Shown piece after piece: positions 54,701-61,899 of a stretch of DNA of 64,000 nucleotides. The translations under genes were made by a program, and so were the position numbers. The stretch covers positions 81,079,277 to 81,143,276 of the forward strand of contig OX421961.1 of the NCBI GenBank assembly GCA_949128115.1, read 5' to 3'. This stretch comes from Anaspis maculata (lineage: Eukaryota > Arthropoda > Insecta > Coleoptera > Scraptiidae). Under the pieces are notes generated by a model. It was given only the letters and a program-made list of their open reading frames with translations, ran no database searches and was not told the origin of the DNA. Within the stretch, counting starts at the first letter, position 1. Each line of letters opens with the position of its first letter.

Positions 54701-57443
54701 TCTGCGCTGGCGGATGTTTCACCTCCAGAACTGAGAAGACTAAACAAGGAATGGGAAGAGATGTAGCCGTAATTCTATTTTACATGGATATTGGAATCAT
54801 AATTAATTTAAGGACCGTATTATCAAACTTGAGTTTGTCAAACAGCAGTGCAACCAACTGCCAGGTTCTAGGGAGTTTTCAAATTTCAGATTTGGAAACT
54901 TAGAAACAAAATCTCACAGCCGACTAGAATCACGGTAGGAGTGAACGTACTATATCTACCTATTTATCATATACTAAAAGCTATGGAAAAAATGAATGCA
55001 AGGCAGGCTCAAATTCACAATGAAATACACCAAGCACCAACATAATGAAACAAGAAACAAGGCTAGGGCTTTGGAAGCTGATAACTGCCAAGATGAGTCT
55101 CTACGCTTCAAACTTCAAAATACGTGCTGAACAATAATAATCTCGATAATAATTGAAGTGGAACACCTAAAAATGTTTGTCAAATAAATTGCTGTATCTC
55201 CTAAAAGAATGAACAGTTTTCCATGATTTTTTATGTCATGAGAATAAGCTGACCCTTTTTGCAATACCGAAGTAGCAATCATTTTTGGTAGGTACAAGTG
55301 CTCTTTATTATTCATAGGTATCTACAGGTATCAAAGGGACGCACCACAAAATTATGAATCTTTGGAACCCTTCCGATTTGGGAAAAAAAGTCTGATTATT
55401 TGTAATTGATTCTAAGAAATCGTTCGACCAAGAATACATCTAAATGATTTTTTTTGCTTATCTTCGAGGGTGGCCTCGAAAAAGTCATGGCCTAGGCTCT
55501 CAGTGACAACTTTTTTCATGTTTTCCGATTTTTGTAATCTGTGTCTTCTGCTGGAGCTGCGGTTTCAAACGATAGGTAACGTTATTGTATTACAATTCAT
55601 CTAAAGTAAAATTATTTGCTTTATAGGGGGGGGGGGGCTTCGGGAGTGACTCAACCGCCAAAATTTTGTTTAGTGGAGGAAGATAATAAGAAACTGAAAC
55701 GTGTTTTTAGAAGATGCACTAATTCCTCGACTAATTCCAACCATTTCAGTACCTACAAAATTGCACGCGGTCAAAACGTCGAAACAATTATAATTTTGAT
55801 TTCGATTTATATCATCCTAAACTCGAAGTAATCCTTGAGAACTTTAACGTTATGTTAAACTAAATGCTTCACTGAGCTTCATACAAAAATCCGCCTGGGT
55901 TTCATTTTTTCCCGCTATTTTTGCTATAATTCCTGGACTATACCTACCTGTCCTATTTCGCCGAAAGAGAAGCAAGAAGCAAGTAGTCAGTGATCAGTAC
56001 TTCAAAATAGTTGTAAAAAATTAGATAGAATGAACCAGTATGATTTAGACGTTTGTATTTAATGAAAATAACTAATTGGGACAAACTCTCAGCTCAACGG
56101 AAACGCAATCCTTCCGAGATGTCCAATCCAGAAATCGCCATAAACTACGAAAGGGAACATTTACGTTGTGCCGAAGAATCCGACTACATGGTCATGGAGA
56201 ATCTCATCCAGCGTCGGTATGACGAAGAAGAAGAAGAAGGTGATTTGCAGAGCCCCCTAAATCCAAGTCTGCTCACGGTAGTCACTGAAACGCGAGAATT
56301 TAGAGTCAACTCCTGGCCCACTAGAACCTTGCGCAGATCAAGTGCAGTCGAAGGAGAAGTCCAATATCCTGCGTTAGGTGAGAGAATTATTTCAGTTGTA
56401 TAGGTAGGTATAATTTTAAGATCTGTTCCACCTGGCGAATGTGAACAAACGGAGAGCCCTCACCATGTACATTATTATCCTCATCGCATGGCTATATTTT
56501 GAATTTCAACAATTTGCATCTCTGGGTTTTTTCACTTCAAACGCCTGAACTTAACTGTTCTGCCACGATAACTGCCTAGCCGTTGATCCGATTAAGCCAA
56601 AACCAAGTACGAAGGCATCATTCCAGCCGCGTGGAGACAGCTGTTCCTTAGGGAATGGGGATGGAACTGAAACGGCTATGCGAAGCTAGCCAAATACAGG
56701 ATCGTGTATTGAGTATGCACTGAATCATCGAACCCACTTACCGTATAATGAGATTTCATTATTTATTTTTTTATCATCTATAAATAATATATCATCTTAG
56801 GCGCATCACTTCGATCCATTTTCCCCATAAAACTTCATCCTCGACTTTGTCACTTGAGAATGTTTGCCGTAAAAGTACCTTCTCAACTTTTCTGGCTGAC
56901 TTAGAACTATTTATTACAACAACACTGCAATGTCAAGATTGAACAATGTTGAACTTGGTGCGTCGACGTCATGTTGACGCTTGACATCAGTGTACTTTTC
57001 GAGTTTACACCTGTTCGCGCGTTGCTAGAACCACCAATCAGGATCAATGATCAGAGAATGCGCGTGCAACCAAGATAAAACTAAAAGGGTTTATTAGCAT
57101 TAATATAAATACTAAAAAAAAGCTTCAGATCTATTCATACTTTATCCATACAATATATTAATCATTTAATTTGATTATATCTGATCAGGTCAAGTCGCTT
57201 TTTAGCCGAAGATAGGCCTTTTCTGATAATTGATCATTTGAAATTACAGGTTCGTCTAGTGACTCTGCAGAACGACAGGACTCTTCCGAATCTGGAGATA
57301 TGGCGGCCTCGCTTCTGAACCAACCCCCTATGCCTCAACGGCCTTCAATTGTCGTCGATTCCTCTCAGCTACCGATCCAAAGAGAAGTTCAAAAGGCTGA
57401 CTCAAAGAACAGCCTACACATGCAGTCAGAGACAATGTGCTAA
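21573..57443 (+). CDS. Trpm: TRPM-family cation channel (5' partial, 18 exons, 1648 residues)
   Basis: Exons: 21573-21735, 42332-42545, 43616-43775, 45127-45263, 45321-45477, 45537-46299, 49378-49779, 49848-50003, 50075-50116, 50407-50463, 50835-51041, 51100-51448, 51502-52572, 52779-52982, 53356-53697, 54247-54291, 56093-56377, 57250-57443. All phases match. In order: the TRPM N-terminal homology regions (residues 1 to about 660), the transmembrane block (about 820-1050), the pore motif [13 protein letters not shown], a TRP helix ending [14 protein letters not shown], a coiled coil, and a long Ser/Pro-rich tail. The family forms tetrameric plasma-membrane channels; the pore is most like the divalent-permeable TRPM1/3/6/7 group, and in flies Trpm is linked to Mg and Zn homeostasis. 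No C-terminal alpha-kinase is present, as in fly Trpm. The N-terminal exon(s) carrying the usual WIE..KREC segment were not found upstream. Confidence 0.95.
21860..22035. repeat. dispersed repeat, copy 1 of 3
   Basis: Shares GATCTTGAGTTTTGTATC, a GGATGGA/TGGATTG block, the ACACCGCAAAC segment and TTTGGCGGGAATCAAAAGTTAC with copies at about 41850-42020 and 43255-43320. All three lie close to TRPM exons. Family unknown. Confidence 0.6.
22994..23310 (+). mobile_element. truncated LTR, 5' half (TGTTACG family)
   Basis: Starts TGTTACGTATTTCGCGTA and follows the complete solo LTR at 40699-41225 (CACTGTTTATT..TGCGTACT.CAAT, then ACCACTTCGCATTC and CTCCAGCAAATT) up to about 23310, where similarity ends. 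It contains a short internal duplication, CTGGTACTACTGGTACTGG. The 3' half is absent here. Confidence 0.7.
23398..23512. repeat. small palindrome
   Basis: AATTCTGTTAACTATCGAGTATCGAGTCG at the left is mirrored by CGACTCGATACTCGATAG.AAACAGAATC at the right, around a spacer of about 50 bp containing GGCGCGCC. It directly precedes the large foldback. Confidence 0.6.
23560..26533. repeat. large foldback element, arms about 600 bp, split by a solo LTR
   Basis: The left arm, about 23560-24183, is a near-perfect reverse complement of 24232-24823 plus 26493-26533, with a loop of about 50 bp. The pairing TTCGATGCTCACCATTGGTA (23560) against its complement ending at 26533 shows that the outermost 40 bp of the right arm were pushed away by the insertion at 24824-26488. 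No transposase is recognised in the arms. Confidence 0.85.
24824..26488 (+). mobile_element. 1665-bp solo LTR with CTTG target duplication
   Basis: It starts TGTGACGGGTTAA, ends GGCGTTACA (imperfect inverted TGTRACG ends) and is flanked by CTTG on both sides (24820-24823 and 26489-26492). The other arm of the host palindrome, at about 23596-23610, shows the uninterrupted target sequence with CTTG once. A 4-bp duplication with TG..CA ends fits a Gypsy-type LTR. There is no gag-pol, so this is a recombined single LTR. The plus or minus orientation of the retrotransposon is assigned only from the TG end. Confidence 0.8.
26657..27100 (+). mobile_element. LTR-like fragment related to the TGTTACG family
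   Basis: Starts TGTTACGATATTCGGGTTCG and has GGCACCTCCGCCAGAAGTC in the place where the complete copy at 40699 has GGCGCCTCCGCCAAAATGG, so it looks like a diverged relative. No CGTAACA end was found; the right boundary is approximate. The two ORFs across it are shadows. Confidence 0.5.
27770..27915. mobile_element. small MITE, copy 2 (CATTCCATAAA family)
   Basis: Inverse-orientation copy of 13345-13490. Ends CACATTCCATAAAGGCTCTGTTA and AACAAAGCGTTTATGGAATGTTATTT are inverted repeats around GGCAACAGCCAATGGCC. Confidence 0.6.
30766..32147. repeat. large foldback element, arms about 656 bp, 67-bp loop
   Basis: 30766-31421 is a reverse complement of 31489-32147 with few differences. The loop is 31422-31488. 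Each arm keeps two coding-like stretches, read inward: one with [20 protein letters not shown] (about 30930-31020 in the left arm), and one after an acceptor-like CCTTCCAG with [20 protein letters not shown] (about 31267-31420). I do not recognise the parent protein. The outer ends share a motif with the 33.4-37.2 kb cluster (TGCAAAT.GTGA.GAAGCA.. AAATT.GGTACAC). Confidence 0.85.
33369..37215. mobile_element. composite: direct repeats enclosing inverted arrays
   Basis: Direct repeats of about 85 bp (GCTACGGTGTGAACTTCTAC at 33377 and its near copy at about 37139) bound the block. Just inside, about 33487-34230 is a reverse complement of about 36340-37045. Each arm is itself two or more tandem copies of a unit of about 380 bp (motifs AACAAGACTGG.GATGG, TCTGGAGCCCTA, CGAAACGG.AAGTGATATCGA). 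The centre of about 2 kb contains the dispersed repeat copy at 35205-36232. No transposase seen. Confidence 0.7.
35205..36232 (+). mobile_element. dispersed LTR-like repeat, copy 1
   Basis: Runs from AACACTTGTGAAGCGAGATG to AACGTTACAA and matches 46972-48249 in the same orientation, over shared blocks such as GGCACCTCAAAATACTTGA, AAGGATATACGTCACC and AACATACCTCTAACAGATG. TGTGAAG..CGTTACA ends resemble LTR termini, but no target duplication is visible, so the boundaries are approximate. Confidence 0.6.
37232..37670 (+). other. unassigned 145-codon ORF
   Basis: An open frame begins [20 protein letters not shown] and has one strongly hydrophobic stretch ([20 protein letters not shown]). No family is recognised, no splice partners are seen, and it starts inside the edge of the composite repeat. 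It is more likely transposon-derived or chance than a host gene. Confidence 0.15.
37868..38446. mobile_element. palindromic mariner-like element with doubled transposase C terminus
   Basis: Inverted ends TAACGTATGGTCC.AAAGTTTTGGGAA (left) and its complement ending at 38446 (right) extend about 60 bp. Inside, each arm reads outward as a transposase-tail-like peptide: [13 protein letters not shown] on the plus strand at about 38254-38300, and [13 protein letters not shown] on the minus strand at about 38085-38025. The element is therefore two inverted copies of the 3' end of one Tc1/mariner-type transposon. Confidence 0.6.
39813..40213. mobile_element. GGGCCGTATTCAT-family MITE, host of a SINE
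   Basis: Inverted ends GGGCCGTATTCATATCTCGC and its complement, each continuing through AAAAGCG-rich subterminal sequence. AAT flanks both sides (39810-39812 and 40214-40216). Without the inserted SINE it would be about 200 bp, like the 243-bp relative at 8008-8250. Confidence 0.8.
39938..40125 (-). mobile_element. tRNA-derived SINE, 188 bp
   Basis: Read on the minus strand, the head is tRNA-like: box A TGGCGCAGGCGGTCGAGTGG at about 40114-40095 and box B GGTTCGATTCC at 40072-40062, spaced as in a tRNA gene. These form the internal RNA polymerase III promoter. An unrelated body of about 95 bp and a T-rich tail follow. The element is bounded by a 14-bp target duplication TGTAATATGTAATT (39924-39937 and 40126-40139). 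It lies inside the MITE at 39813-40213. Confidence 0.85.
40395..40622. mobile_element. palindromic MITE, about 95-bp arms
   Basis: Inverted arms start TATATTATTTATTCGGTCGA and end with its diverged complement at 40622. They share ATTTCTATACGAC and CATTTTGGATT/CGCAGCAAAA blocks around a loop of about 35 bp. The left arm has a small duplication (GCGTCGGCGTC). It abuts the next element directly, sharing TA. Confidence 0.7.
40621..41735. repeat. foldback element with TACAGGGTGTTTCAGG ends, split by a solo LTR
   Basis: Starts TACAGGGTGTTTCAGGGAT and ends CCTGAAACATCCTGTA, with TA at both ends as for Tc1/mariner insertions. The arms (about 40623-40698 plus 41226-41460, and 41461-41733) are mirrored, for example GTAGATCTCGTCAAAATATG. 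The solo LTR at 40699-41225 interrupts the left arm. Confidence 0.8.
40699..41225 (+). mobile_element. complete 527-bp solo LTR with ATAT target duplication
   Basis: Begins TGTTACGGTATTTCGCG and ends CGCCGCTCGTAACA (inverted TGTTACG/CGTAACA ends). It is flanked by ATAT at 40695-40698 and 41226-41229. A TATATAAGG motif at about 40898 could be the LTR TATA box. The opposite arm of the host foldback (about 41640-41662) holds the empty site. Fragments of the same family occur at 17731-17980 and 22994-23310, and a relative at 26657. Confidence 0.85.
42332..42545 (+). CDS. Trpm: TRPM exon b
   Basis: Acceptor TTCTTCTAG/TAC, phase 0. Encodes the highly conserved [20 protein letters not shown] and [21 protein letters not shown] segments of homology region 1; donor ACAG/GTGAGT in phase 1. 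Confidence 0.95.
43616..43775 (+). CDS. Trpm: TRPM exon c
   Basis: Acceptor TTGCAG/GAGTTAC. Encodes [19 protein letters not shown], then IGI-type [19 protein letters not shown], ending SISSP; donor CCAAG/GTGCGT in phase 2. Confidence 0.95.
43812..44522 (-). CDS. MAIP1: MAIP1-like mitochondrial matrix protein, nested in TRPM intron
   Basis: A single uninterrupted frame of 236 codons. The N terminus ([20 protein letters not shown]) is basic and lacks acids, fitting a mitochondrial targeting peptide. The middle ([20 protein letters not shown], then a GEEFEGLVT segment) and the C-terminal KPDWTI motif resemble MAIP1 (C2orf47), a TIM44-like-fold partner of the m-AAA protease that helps maturation of EMRE, the uniporter subunit. 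It is shorter than the human protein (about 290). The ATG at 44522 is the first in frame. The gene lies wholly in the TRPM intron 43776-45126, on the opposite strand; its stop is only 36 bp from the TRPM donor. The family call rests on recalled similarity; the open frame itself is certain. Confidence 0.7.
   Translation of the reverse strand: MNCLFSSRFSRIKHGACKTLRQKSNFKDPSGNNNTSTICIGIFQIDWRSIHTKRLPRTPDLIYMPHLTRWLKTKLKFKYLQKRWDPDFSEGAFIYGSTRAVCRITEILNSGNGEEFEGLVTDSTKIKLLDDISYRLTKTQRDIILLKPVDIKILIPLSVNFEQQGRVKKICKIALRFLALKWHQQAEEIYKLVLVALQTEFLRDYGPNAKPDWTISNFSILECSILSEASSTSPKT
45127..45263 (+). CDS. Trpm: TRPM exon d
   Basis: Acceptor TTCCAG/ATCTAAA. Encodes [20 protein letters not shown] and [20 protein letters not shown]; donor CCGT/GTAAGT in phase 1. 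The next intron is only 57 bp. Confidence 0.95.
45321..45477 (+). CDS. Trpm: TRPM exon e
   Basis: Acceptor TTTTTGCAG/TTACAC. Encodes [20 protein letters not shown] and [20 protein letters not shown]; donor TGCAA/GTAAGT in phase 2, followed by a 59-bp intron. Confidence 0.95.
45537..46299 (+). CDS. Trpm: TRPM exon f
   Basis: 254 full codons covering homology regions 2 and 3: family markers include [40 protein letters not shown] and [15 protein letters not shown]. Acceptor TTTAG/GTATGAG; donor CTACTG/GTGAGT in phase 0. Confidence 0.95.
46972..48249 (+). mobile_element. dispersed LTR-like repeat, copy 2, in TRPM intron
   Basis: Direct-orientation relative of 35205-36232, about 250 bp longer because of local duplications, for example ACGCCTCC.GATGGGTGACGG followed by a second ACGTCTCCTGATGGGGGACGG at 47500-47560. 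Ends AATCGTTACAA. The 121-123-codon ORFs on both strands here are in the repeat and not genes. Confidence 0.6.
48376..48408. repeat. (GGTA)n microsatellite
   Basis: Seven to eight perfect GGTA units. Shorter GGTA/TACC runs are scattered through the window (for example near 43545, 48695 and 56400). Confidence 0.9.
49378..49779 (+). CDS. Trpm: TRPM exon g
   Basis: 134 codons, phase 0 at both ends. Encodes [20 protein letters not shown] and continues through [20 protein letters not shown] to [16 protein letters not shown], the end of homology region 4. Acceptor TTTCAAG/ATT; donor TTGAAG/GTAAAT. Confidence 0.95.
49848..50003 (+). CDS. Trpm: TRPM exon h (pre-S1)
   Basis: 52 codons, phase 0-0. 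Starts with the hydrophobic [16 protein letters not shown] segment just before the transmembrane block, then an acidic cytosolic stretch ([11 protein letters not shown]). Donor GAG/GTGAGC. Confidence 0.95.
50075..50116 (+). CDS. Trpm: TRPM microexon i, 42 nt, possible cassette
   Basis: Acceptor GTTTATAG, then 14 codons [14 protein letters not shown], then donor AAA/GTAAGC. Phase 0 on both sides, so it can be skipped without breaking the frame. Basic insert in the cytosolic loop before S1. No similarity used; inferred from splice sites and frame. Confidence 0.65.
50407..50463 (+). CDS. Trpm: TRPM microexon j, 57 nt, possible cassette
   Basis: Acceptor TTTCTTATAG, then 19 codons beginning [15 protein letters not shown], then donor AAG/GTAGCA. 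Phase 0-0. Rich in Arg-x-x-Ser sites for basophilic kinases, so a regulated insert is plausible. Inferred from splice sites and frame. Confidence 0.65.
50835..51041 (+). CDS. Trpm: TRPM exon k
   Basis: 69 codons, phase 0-0. Encodes the pre-S1 segment ending [20 protein letters not shown], a strongly conserved TRPM motif (FY.API.KFW). Acceptor ATTATCGCAG; donor AATTCT/GTGAGT. Confidence 0.95.
51100..51448 (+). CDS. Trpm: TRPM exon l (S1-S4)
   Basis: Four hydrophobic segments in order: [31 protein letters not shown] (followed by RELF), [15 protein letters not shown] and [18 protein letters not shown]. These fit the voltage-sensor-like domain. Donor CTTG/GTAAGT in phase 1. Confidence 0.95.
51502..52572 (+). 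CDS. Trpm: TRPM exon m (S5, pore, S6, TRP helix, coiled coil)
   Basis: The largest exon. S5 is [17 protein letters not shown]. The pore loop with [13 protein letters not shown] lies at about 51660-51710. S6 is [19 protein letters not shown]. The TRP helix runs [21 protein letters not shown] heptad-rich region follows ([20 protein letters not shown] through [13 protein letters not shown]) that should form the tetramerising coiled coil. Donor AAAG/GTATGT in phase 1; read-through would add only Met-Phe before a stop, a possible short isoform. Confidence 0.95.
52779..52982 (+). CDS. Trpm: TRPM exon n (C-terminal tail)
   Basis: Acceptor AATTGTAG/GGAGCC. Ser/Arg-rich and acidic, with a [18 protein letters not shown] core. 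Donor ACTG/GTAAGC in phase 1. Confidence 0.85.
53356..53697 (+). CDS. Trpm: TRPM exon o (C-terminal tail)
   Basis: Acceptor CAATCTCAG/GCGACG. Contains [15 protein letters not shown] and repeated Pro-rich [16 protein letters not shown] motifs, then donor CCAA/GTAAGT in phase 1. More GC-rich than its surroundings, as expected for coding sequence. Confidence 0.85.
54247..54291 (+). CDS. Trpm: TRPM microexon p, 45 nt, possible cassette
   Basis: Acceptor AAACTTAG/GAAACG and donor CGGG/GTAAAT enclose [14 protein letters not shown] with split codons on each side. Phase 1-1, so it can be skipped in frame. Supported only by splice sites and phase. Confidence 0.55.
54363..54510. repeat. small foldback in TRPM intron
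   Basis: ACTTACCTCCAGTTCTACTGAAC...TTAACTTTATCACTCTGATAGT is mirrored by CTATCAGCGTGATAAAGTTAA...GTGGAACTGACTGTCAG, around a loop of about 35 bp. Confidence 0.6.
54556..54951. mobile_element. MITE-like element with a coding-like insert
   Basis: Short inverted ends: AGTAGGTTCACTCCTACCGT at the left, CACGGTAGGAGTGAACGTACT at the right. The interior has an open stretch at about 54632-54766 (plus strand) that reads like protein, including [20 protein letters not shown] and a stop. No parent gene recognised. Confidence 0.5.
55622..55635. repeat. poly-G run
   Basis: An uninterrupted run of about 12 G in TRPM intron 16, the longest homopolymer of G in the window. No function assigned. Confidence 0.8.
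56093..56377 (+). CDS. Trpm: TRPM exon q (C-terminal tail)
   Basis: The acceptor ACTCTCAG/CTCAACGG is the only one that matches the upstream phase. Encodes [20 protein letters not shown], a poly-Glu stretch ([13 protein letters not shown]) and [20 protein letters not shown]. Donor TTAG/GTGAGA in phase 1. Confidence 0.85.
57250..57443 (+). CDS. Trpm: TRPM last coding exon r
   Basis: Acceptor AAATTACAG/GTTCG. Ser-rich C terminus ([20 protein letters not shown], ending HMQSETMC) and a TAA stop at 57441-57443. No kinase domain follows. Confidence 0.85.
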
Positions 57444-58810
57444 GTCATGAAAATTAGGTTTAAACTCCACTTATTTTCTATGCATCAGTAGAATAATTAT
57501 CAATGTCCCCAAAGCTGATCAAAAGAAGCCATATCAAGTAACAAGTGGTATTTTGGAATCCACTCAGACCTCTGTCTTGCATAACAATCAGTGGAAGAGA
57601 ATATTAATTCACTTTCATGTTCATGTTATGTTTGACTTAAGGGACCAAAGACACTGTAAAATGAAAATAGATCTTTGGTAAAATGGATCTTTTTTAAAAT
57701 TAACGTTCACTTTTAAATCGTTAGGTAGGTACTTTTTAATATCCAATTTTTATTGTTGTAGTTTATTTATTTGCCAATTTTTTACACTTTTGTTAGAGGA
57801 TCATGTACTTTCGATTATGCTCTAAAATCAATGAACAACTATTAGTTGTTTGTTACAGAAAACCAGACTTCCATGTTCTATTTTACCATATGAGTTCGAT
57901 AATTTTTGAACAGATACTCTACCTAAATGAGTTTGAATGATCTATTCTGAAAACATCACTAATTTAATAGCGATAATTTATAGATTTATAAAATATTCAG
58001 CTTATCTCATGGTGAGATGCTGAACTTTCAATTCGGAGGGCAAACTGTGGACTGTAAAATGTACGTCAAGTGTCTATTGAAAATGGTTCAAATCTATGTC
58101 CGACCGTTACATTTGACCTACTCAAGCGTACAAATACACATTTTTCACTTCGCAGTCTAGCTACAGCTAAAATTGAATAGATCAAGCGATAGGTATTACA
58201 AAGCCCTCTCATTTGACTTCTAAAATACGAAACTCGTATGACGTATTAGTGACCATTTTGTTGAGTGGAACCCTCGATTTAAAATTTGTACCATGTACCA
58301 TGTTTAGAAAACTCACATTTACGTCCCTTTCAATTTGATTTTCACTCTTTTATATTCTATTATAAAAAAAGTTCCTGTGAACTTTTTTGGGTGGTACTCA
58401 TAATCTCTAGTTCTTCCTGACATAATAAAATTGAAGCACGTTGAATACTTCTTCAGTTTTCTTATTACTGCCTAACTTCCATGAGACTTTGATTTAATTT
58501 TTAAATTCTACGCATTTTATTTAACTTTGAAATTAACCCTTGACGTAATATATTCCAATTTTAATAGGAAATACAATGAAATGAATACTATTTTTTTAGC
58601 AATAGTCTTCCTGTTGACTTATAAAATTTTAAATGGCGATATTTGTATAGCCCATACTTTATATGTATTTGGAACAATTTTGATATGTAGTGATAGTGCC
58701 TAGTTGACCTTAGTATTTAATTCATAAACGTAGTTTTTCAAGTCTTGAAACGTCGAAACACCAAAGATTATTACTTGGCATTTTCAAAATTTAATAAAGC
58801 CAAAGTAATA
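57444..58810 (+). other. probable TRPM 3' untranslated region
   Basis: AT-rich, no ORF of interest, and little recognisable repeat compared with the introns. AATAAA hexamers at 58793-58798 and about 58807 are the first closely spaced poly(A) signals after the stop, which would give a 3'UTR of about 1.35 kb. Confidence 0.45.
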
Positions 58811-60875
58811 AAACATGAATATTTAAAATGTAATCAAATTTAAGTTAGTAGAATTTGCACCGCAATGTCGCAGTGCAAGTTTTATTGTTTGTATGTATTT
58901 CGTTTCACTTCCAATTTGAAAACATTGTAATGTTCTAGTGCAGCAGTACATATTTTGTCGGAAAAAAAACAAGAAAAGAGAAGCACCGCACGTAAAATAA
59001 AACTGAGGTCAACTTTGAAATGCCCATATTCTTTTTTCATAACTAACAGGATAGTTTTAAATTTACCACCACAACAATGTGATATTTTAAAATTTAAAAA
59101 CAATGTGTTCCGTGATTTTTATTTCATACAAAAACGACAATATCATAATGTTCGCATCTTTAGCATGAGAAATGTCTTCTGTATTGAAGATGCGATAAAC
59201 TAGTCAGTAAAACAATGTAAAAATATCTATTTGAATTTTCATTATGTAAATAACAGATAGGGGGAATAATTTTATAAAAAAAATCAATGAAACAATCAAA
59301 TCCCCAAGTCTTTTTTAACAGTTGTTTGTATATACAGGTTTTAGCTCAAAATGTTGTAGTGCTCAAATTTTGGTGAATACAGTAGCAATACTTTTGTTCC
59401 AATTATATCCTATTCAAATTTCAAACACGTATTGTGCTTAGATTGTAATTTGAATTCATAAAAATTAAAAGTTTTAATGTAGGTATACTAGCAGTTTAGA
59501 CTAAATTGATTTATCTTGATGTTTTAGTACCTATGAAAAATACCATTGTTTCATTGGGTGCGTCGTTTCAGTATTTAAATTTTGAAATTTACGAAAGTTG
59601 CACATCAGTTTTGAAAAGTCATTGCAAAGTAAACAGTATGGAACAGAAACAATAATGATAATTATTTATTGTAATTATTTTACTTAATAACTTGTGATAT
59701 TATGTGAAAATTAAACAAGTGGTGCACACTCGGGTATTATTTTTACTCCGTTTCAATTTTCAATTACATGTTCCCATGTTACACACGATTCCATTTTTTT
59801 TCACTGCGATCCAAGCTTGAAAGGCTGCGAGGTTAAAAGTCGACATAAGTTCATTAAGATCCTGAGCTACAGTGGAACAAGAGAGGAAAGAAGAAAATGA
59901 AACAGCTTTTATCGAAAATGCATTTTATGAGTTCTATGACATCTTTTTATAGTGGGTATAGTCCAAGTATACAAAAAAGCTCAACAAATTACTGAATAAA
60001 AACAATTCCAGAAACAGTAAAAGGGTAATTATTTTTTGGTAGGTAAGTATACCCAAATTTGTCGTGCTTCTGTTTCAACATTTTTCATATTATCATGTAA
60101 ACCCAAATGGAAGAATATAATTGATTACAACAAAAGAGACTGACCAAAATACATAATAAAATAAAAGAATACTAAGACACTAACTGCTAAGGTCATATCG
60201 ATAAAAATACAGCTTAACCTCAGATTGTAGTAAGTATGGCAAAAGTTGTTGAAAAACGAAGTCCTCATTCTATTTTCTTAAACATGGTAAAAAAAACCGC
60301 AAATGAACAAAGTTCACCCTCTAGGGAAACTGATTAGGCATGTTTGAGGCAACTTTATAGATGAATTATTAAATAGCCACCTGTTCAAATTAAACTTTAG
60401 TTGTAAAATCTGATGTGCATTTATATACAAAAAATCGTATGTACATCATATACATAATCTCAATATTTACATCCAATAATTATTGTTGCTAGTTATCTGG
60501 TTATAACCAAAACCACCCGTGTAATAATTTAAATCACAATAAAATTTATATACATTTCGTTAAAATGTAAAAATTCGAAAATCACAAATTTTTAAAACTC
60601 AATAAAAATTAAAGCCGTTTCATGATTGAGAAAATATATCACAGTTTTCAAAGAGGATGCACCATTTAGCATTTTTTAAAGTGAAACATGAAAAAAGGGA
60701 AATAAGAGGATAGGAGGGTTGAAAAGATCAGGTTAAGCTATTCCATCCTCAACAAGGCTGCTGTCAAAAGCTTTAAACAATAAGAAACCTCAACAACAAT
60801 GTTGGATGTGATTTGTTCAACAGGGCTCTGGGATATCATCGGTGGTTTTTTTTTCAATATCAGTAGTAAAAAACC
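58811..60875. other. convergent intergenic region / EDC3 3'UTR
   Basis: No gene recognised. TRPM (plus) and EDC3 (minus) converge here. A TTTATT (AATAAA on the minus strand) at about 59665 could end the EDC3 transcript. Very AT-rich. Confidence 0.35.
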
Positions 60876-61350
60876 TCAGTCGTCCTTGGGATGTAGGGGG
60901 ATGACAAATTTCGGACCAAACGGCGATTTGTACTTAATGCCGACCTCGTTGAAAATCTCAACAGGGAATCCCAAGTTGCACAAGTACAACTTTCCGTTGC
61001 GCTGAGAATGAGGAAGCGGCAAAACTGGCAGTAAAGAAAATTTCGGGGTGATTCCAGGCGTGCCGCACGACGGAGGATCCAAGGCTATGACGGGAGCCTT
61101 GTTCCGCGTGGCCCAGTCCGTCAGTTCGGGATAATTCTTAGGATTATCCGTATCTTCGCACAGAGCAACGATGATGATGTCGGCGAATTTTGGAAGTTCT
61201 GAGACGGAATGAGCCACCGGATTCTTGGTCAGCGTGTACAAGAACATTTCCTTTTTGATCAAGGGTGCGTCATTTGAAACCGTGTAGATTACCGTGTGCA
61301 CGCCGTGGCTGGCCAACTGGCGGGCAGCATTGATGCCTACAGATCCTTGC
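60876..61350 (-). CDS. Edc3: EDC3 last exon (enhancer of mRNA decapping 3, YjeF-N domain C terminus)
   Basis: Acceptor TTTCAG/GCAAGG, then QGSVGINAARQLASHGV, the Rossmann-like YjeF-N fold, and the family-typical ending LGFPVEIFNEVGIKYKSPFG, then KFVIPLH and the stop at 60876: 157 codons plus a split codon. EDC3 is a cytoplasmic P-body scaffold that binds DCP2 and the DDX6/Me31B helicase and stimulates decapping; the YjeF-N domain dimerises and binds RNA. The LSm, FDF and N-terminal YjeF parts should be on exons further upstream on this strand, beyond 61351. The preceding exon must end in phase 2; no such exon was found up to 64000. Confidence 0.9.
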
Positions 61351-61660
61351 CTGAAATGTCATGTTTTTTTTTAATGAGAAATGAATGTTATTCATTTGAA
61401 ATGTATAAAAATAGGAACGGCGTATGAGTTTCCAGAGTGACTAGTCACCATTACAAAGAGATTTGGCTCAGCTGCAGTTACGTCAACTCCATCTTTTTCA
61501 AAACTTTTGTTAGTTACGAAAACATCACATTCACTTCTACAGACATTTTCATGAGGTTCATGAGAGTGAGGATGAATGCTGGAATTTGTCCCGATTCCAA
61601 GATAATAATTTTATTGCGTAGCACTATTTCTTCCAGCGTATGCCACACAATAGCATTAAT

Positions 61661-61894
61661 GCCCGTATTCATAGTCGTTGTCAAGTGCACCTTGTCCAAG
61701 TACCACTTTAAATCAAGCTGTAACTCAAGTACGAATTCTGTTTCATAGATATAACTTCGACTTTCCTCGAGGAATACTATTTCACGGGAACAACCAAAAA
61801 TATGTCCGTGAAAGAGAAATCGTACTTGAGTTACAGCTTGATAAAAAGTGATACTTGAACAAGTTGCACTTGACAACGACTATGAATACGGGCA
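61661..61894. mobile_element. MITE with TGCCCGTATTCATAG ends
   Basis: Inverted ends TGCCCGTATTCATAGTCGTT and its complement extend about 75 bp through GTCAAGTGCA and AAGCTGTAACTCAAGTACGA. TAA flanks both sides (61658-61660 and 61895-61897). Possibly a distant relative of the GGGCCGTATTCAT family. Lies in the EDC3 intron; the 120-codon minus-strand ORF across it is a shadow. Confidence 0.75.
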
Positions 61895-61899
61895 TAAGT

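Noticed and set aside
61514..61876. 120-codon minus-strand ORF next to EDC3
   Set aside because: Most of it is the MITE at 61661-61894 read in one frame.
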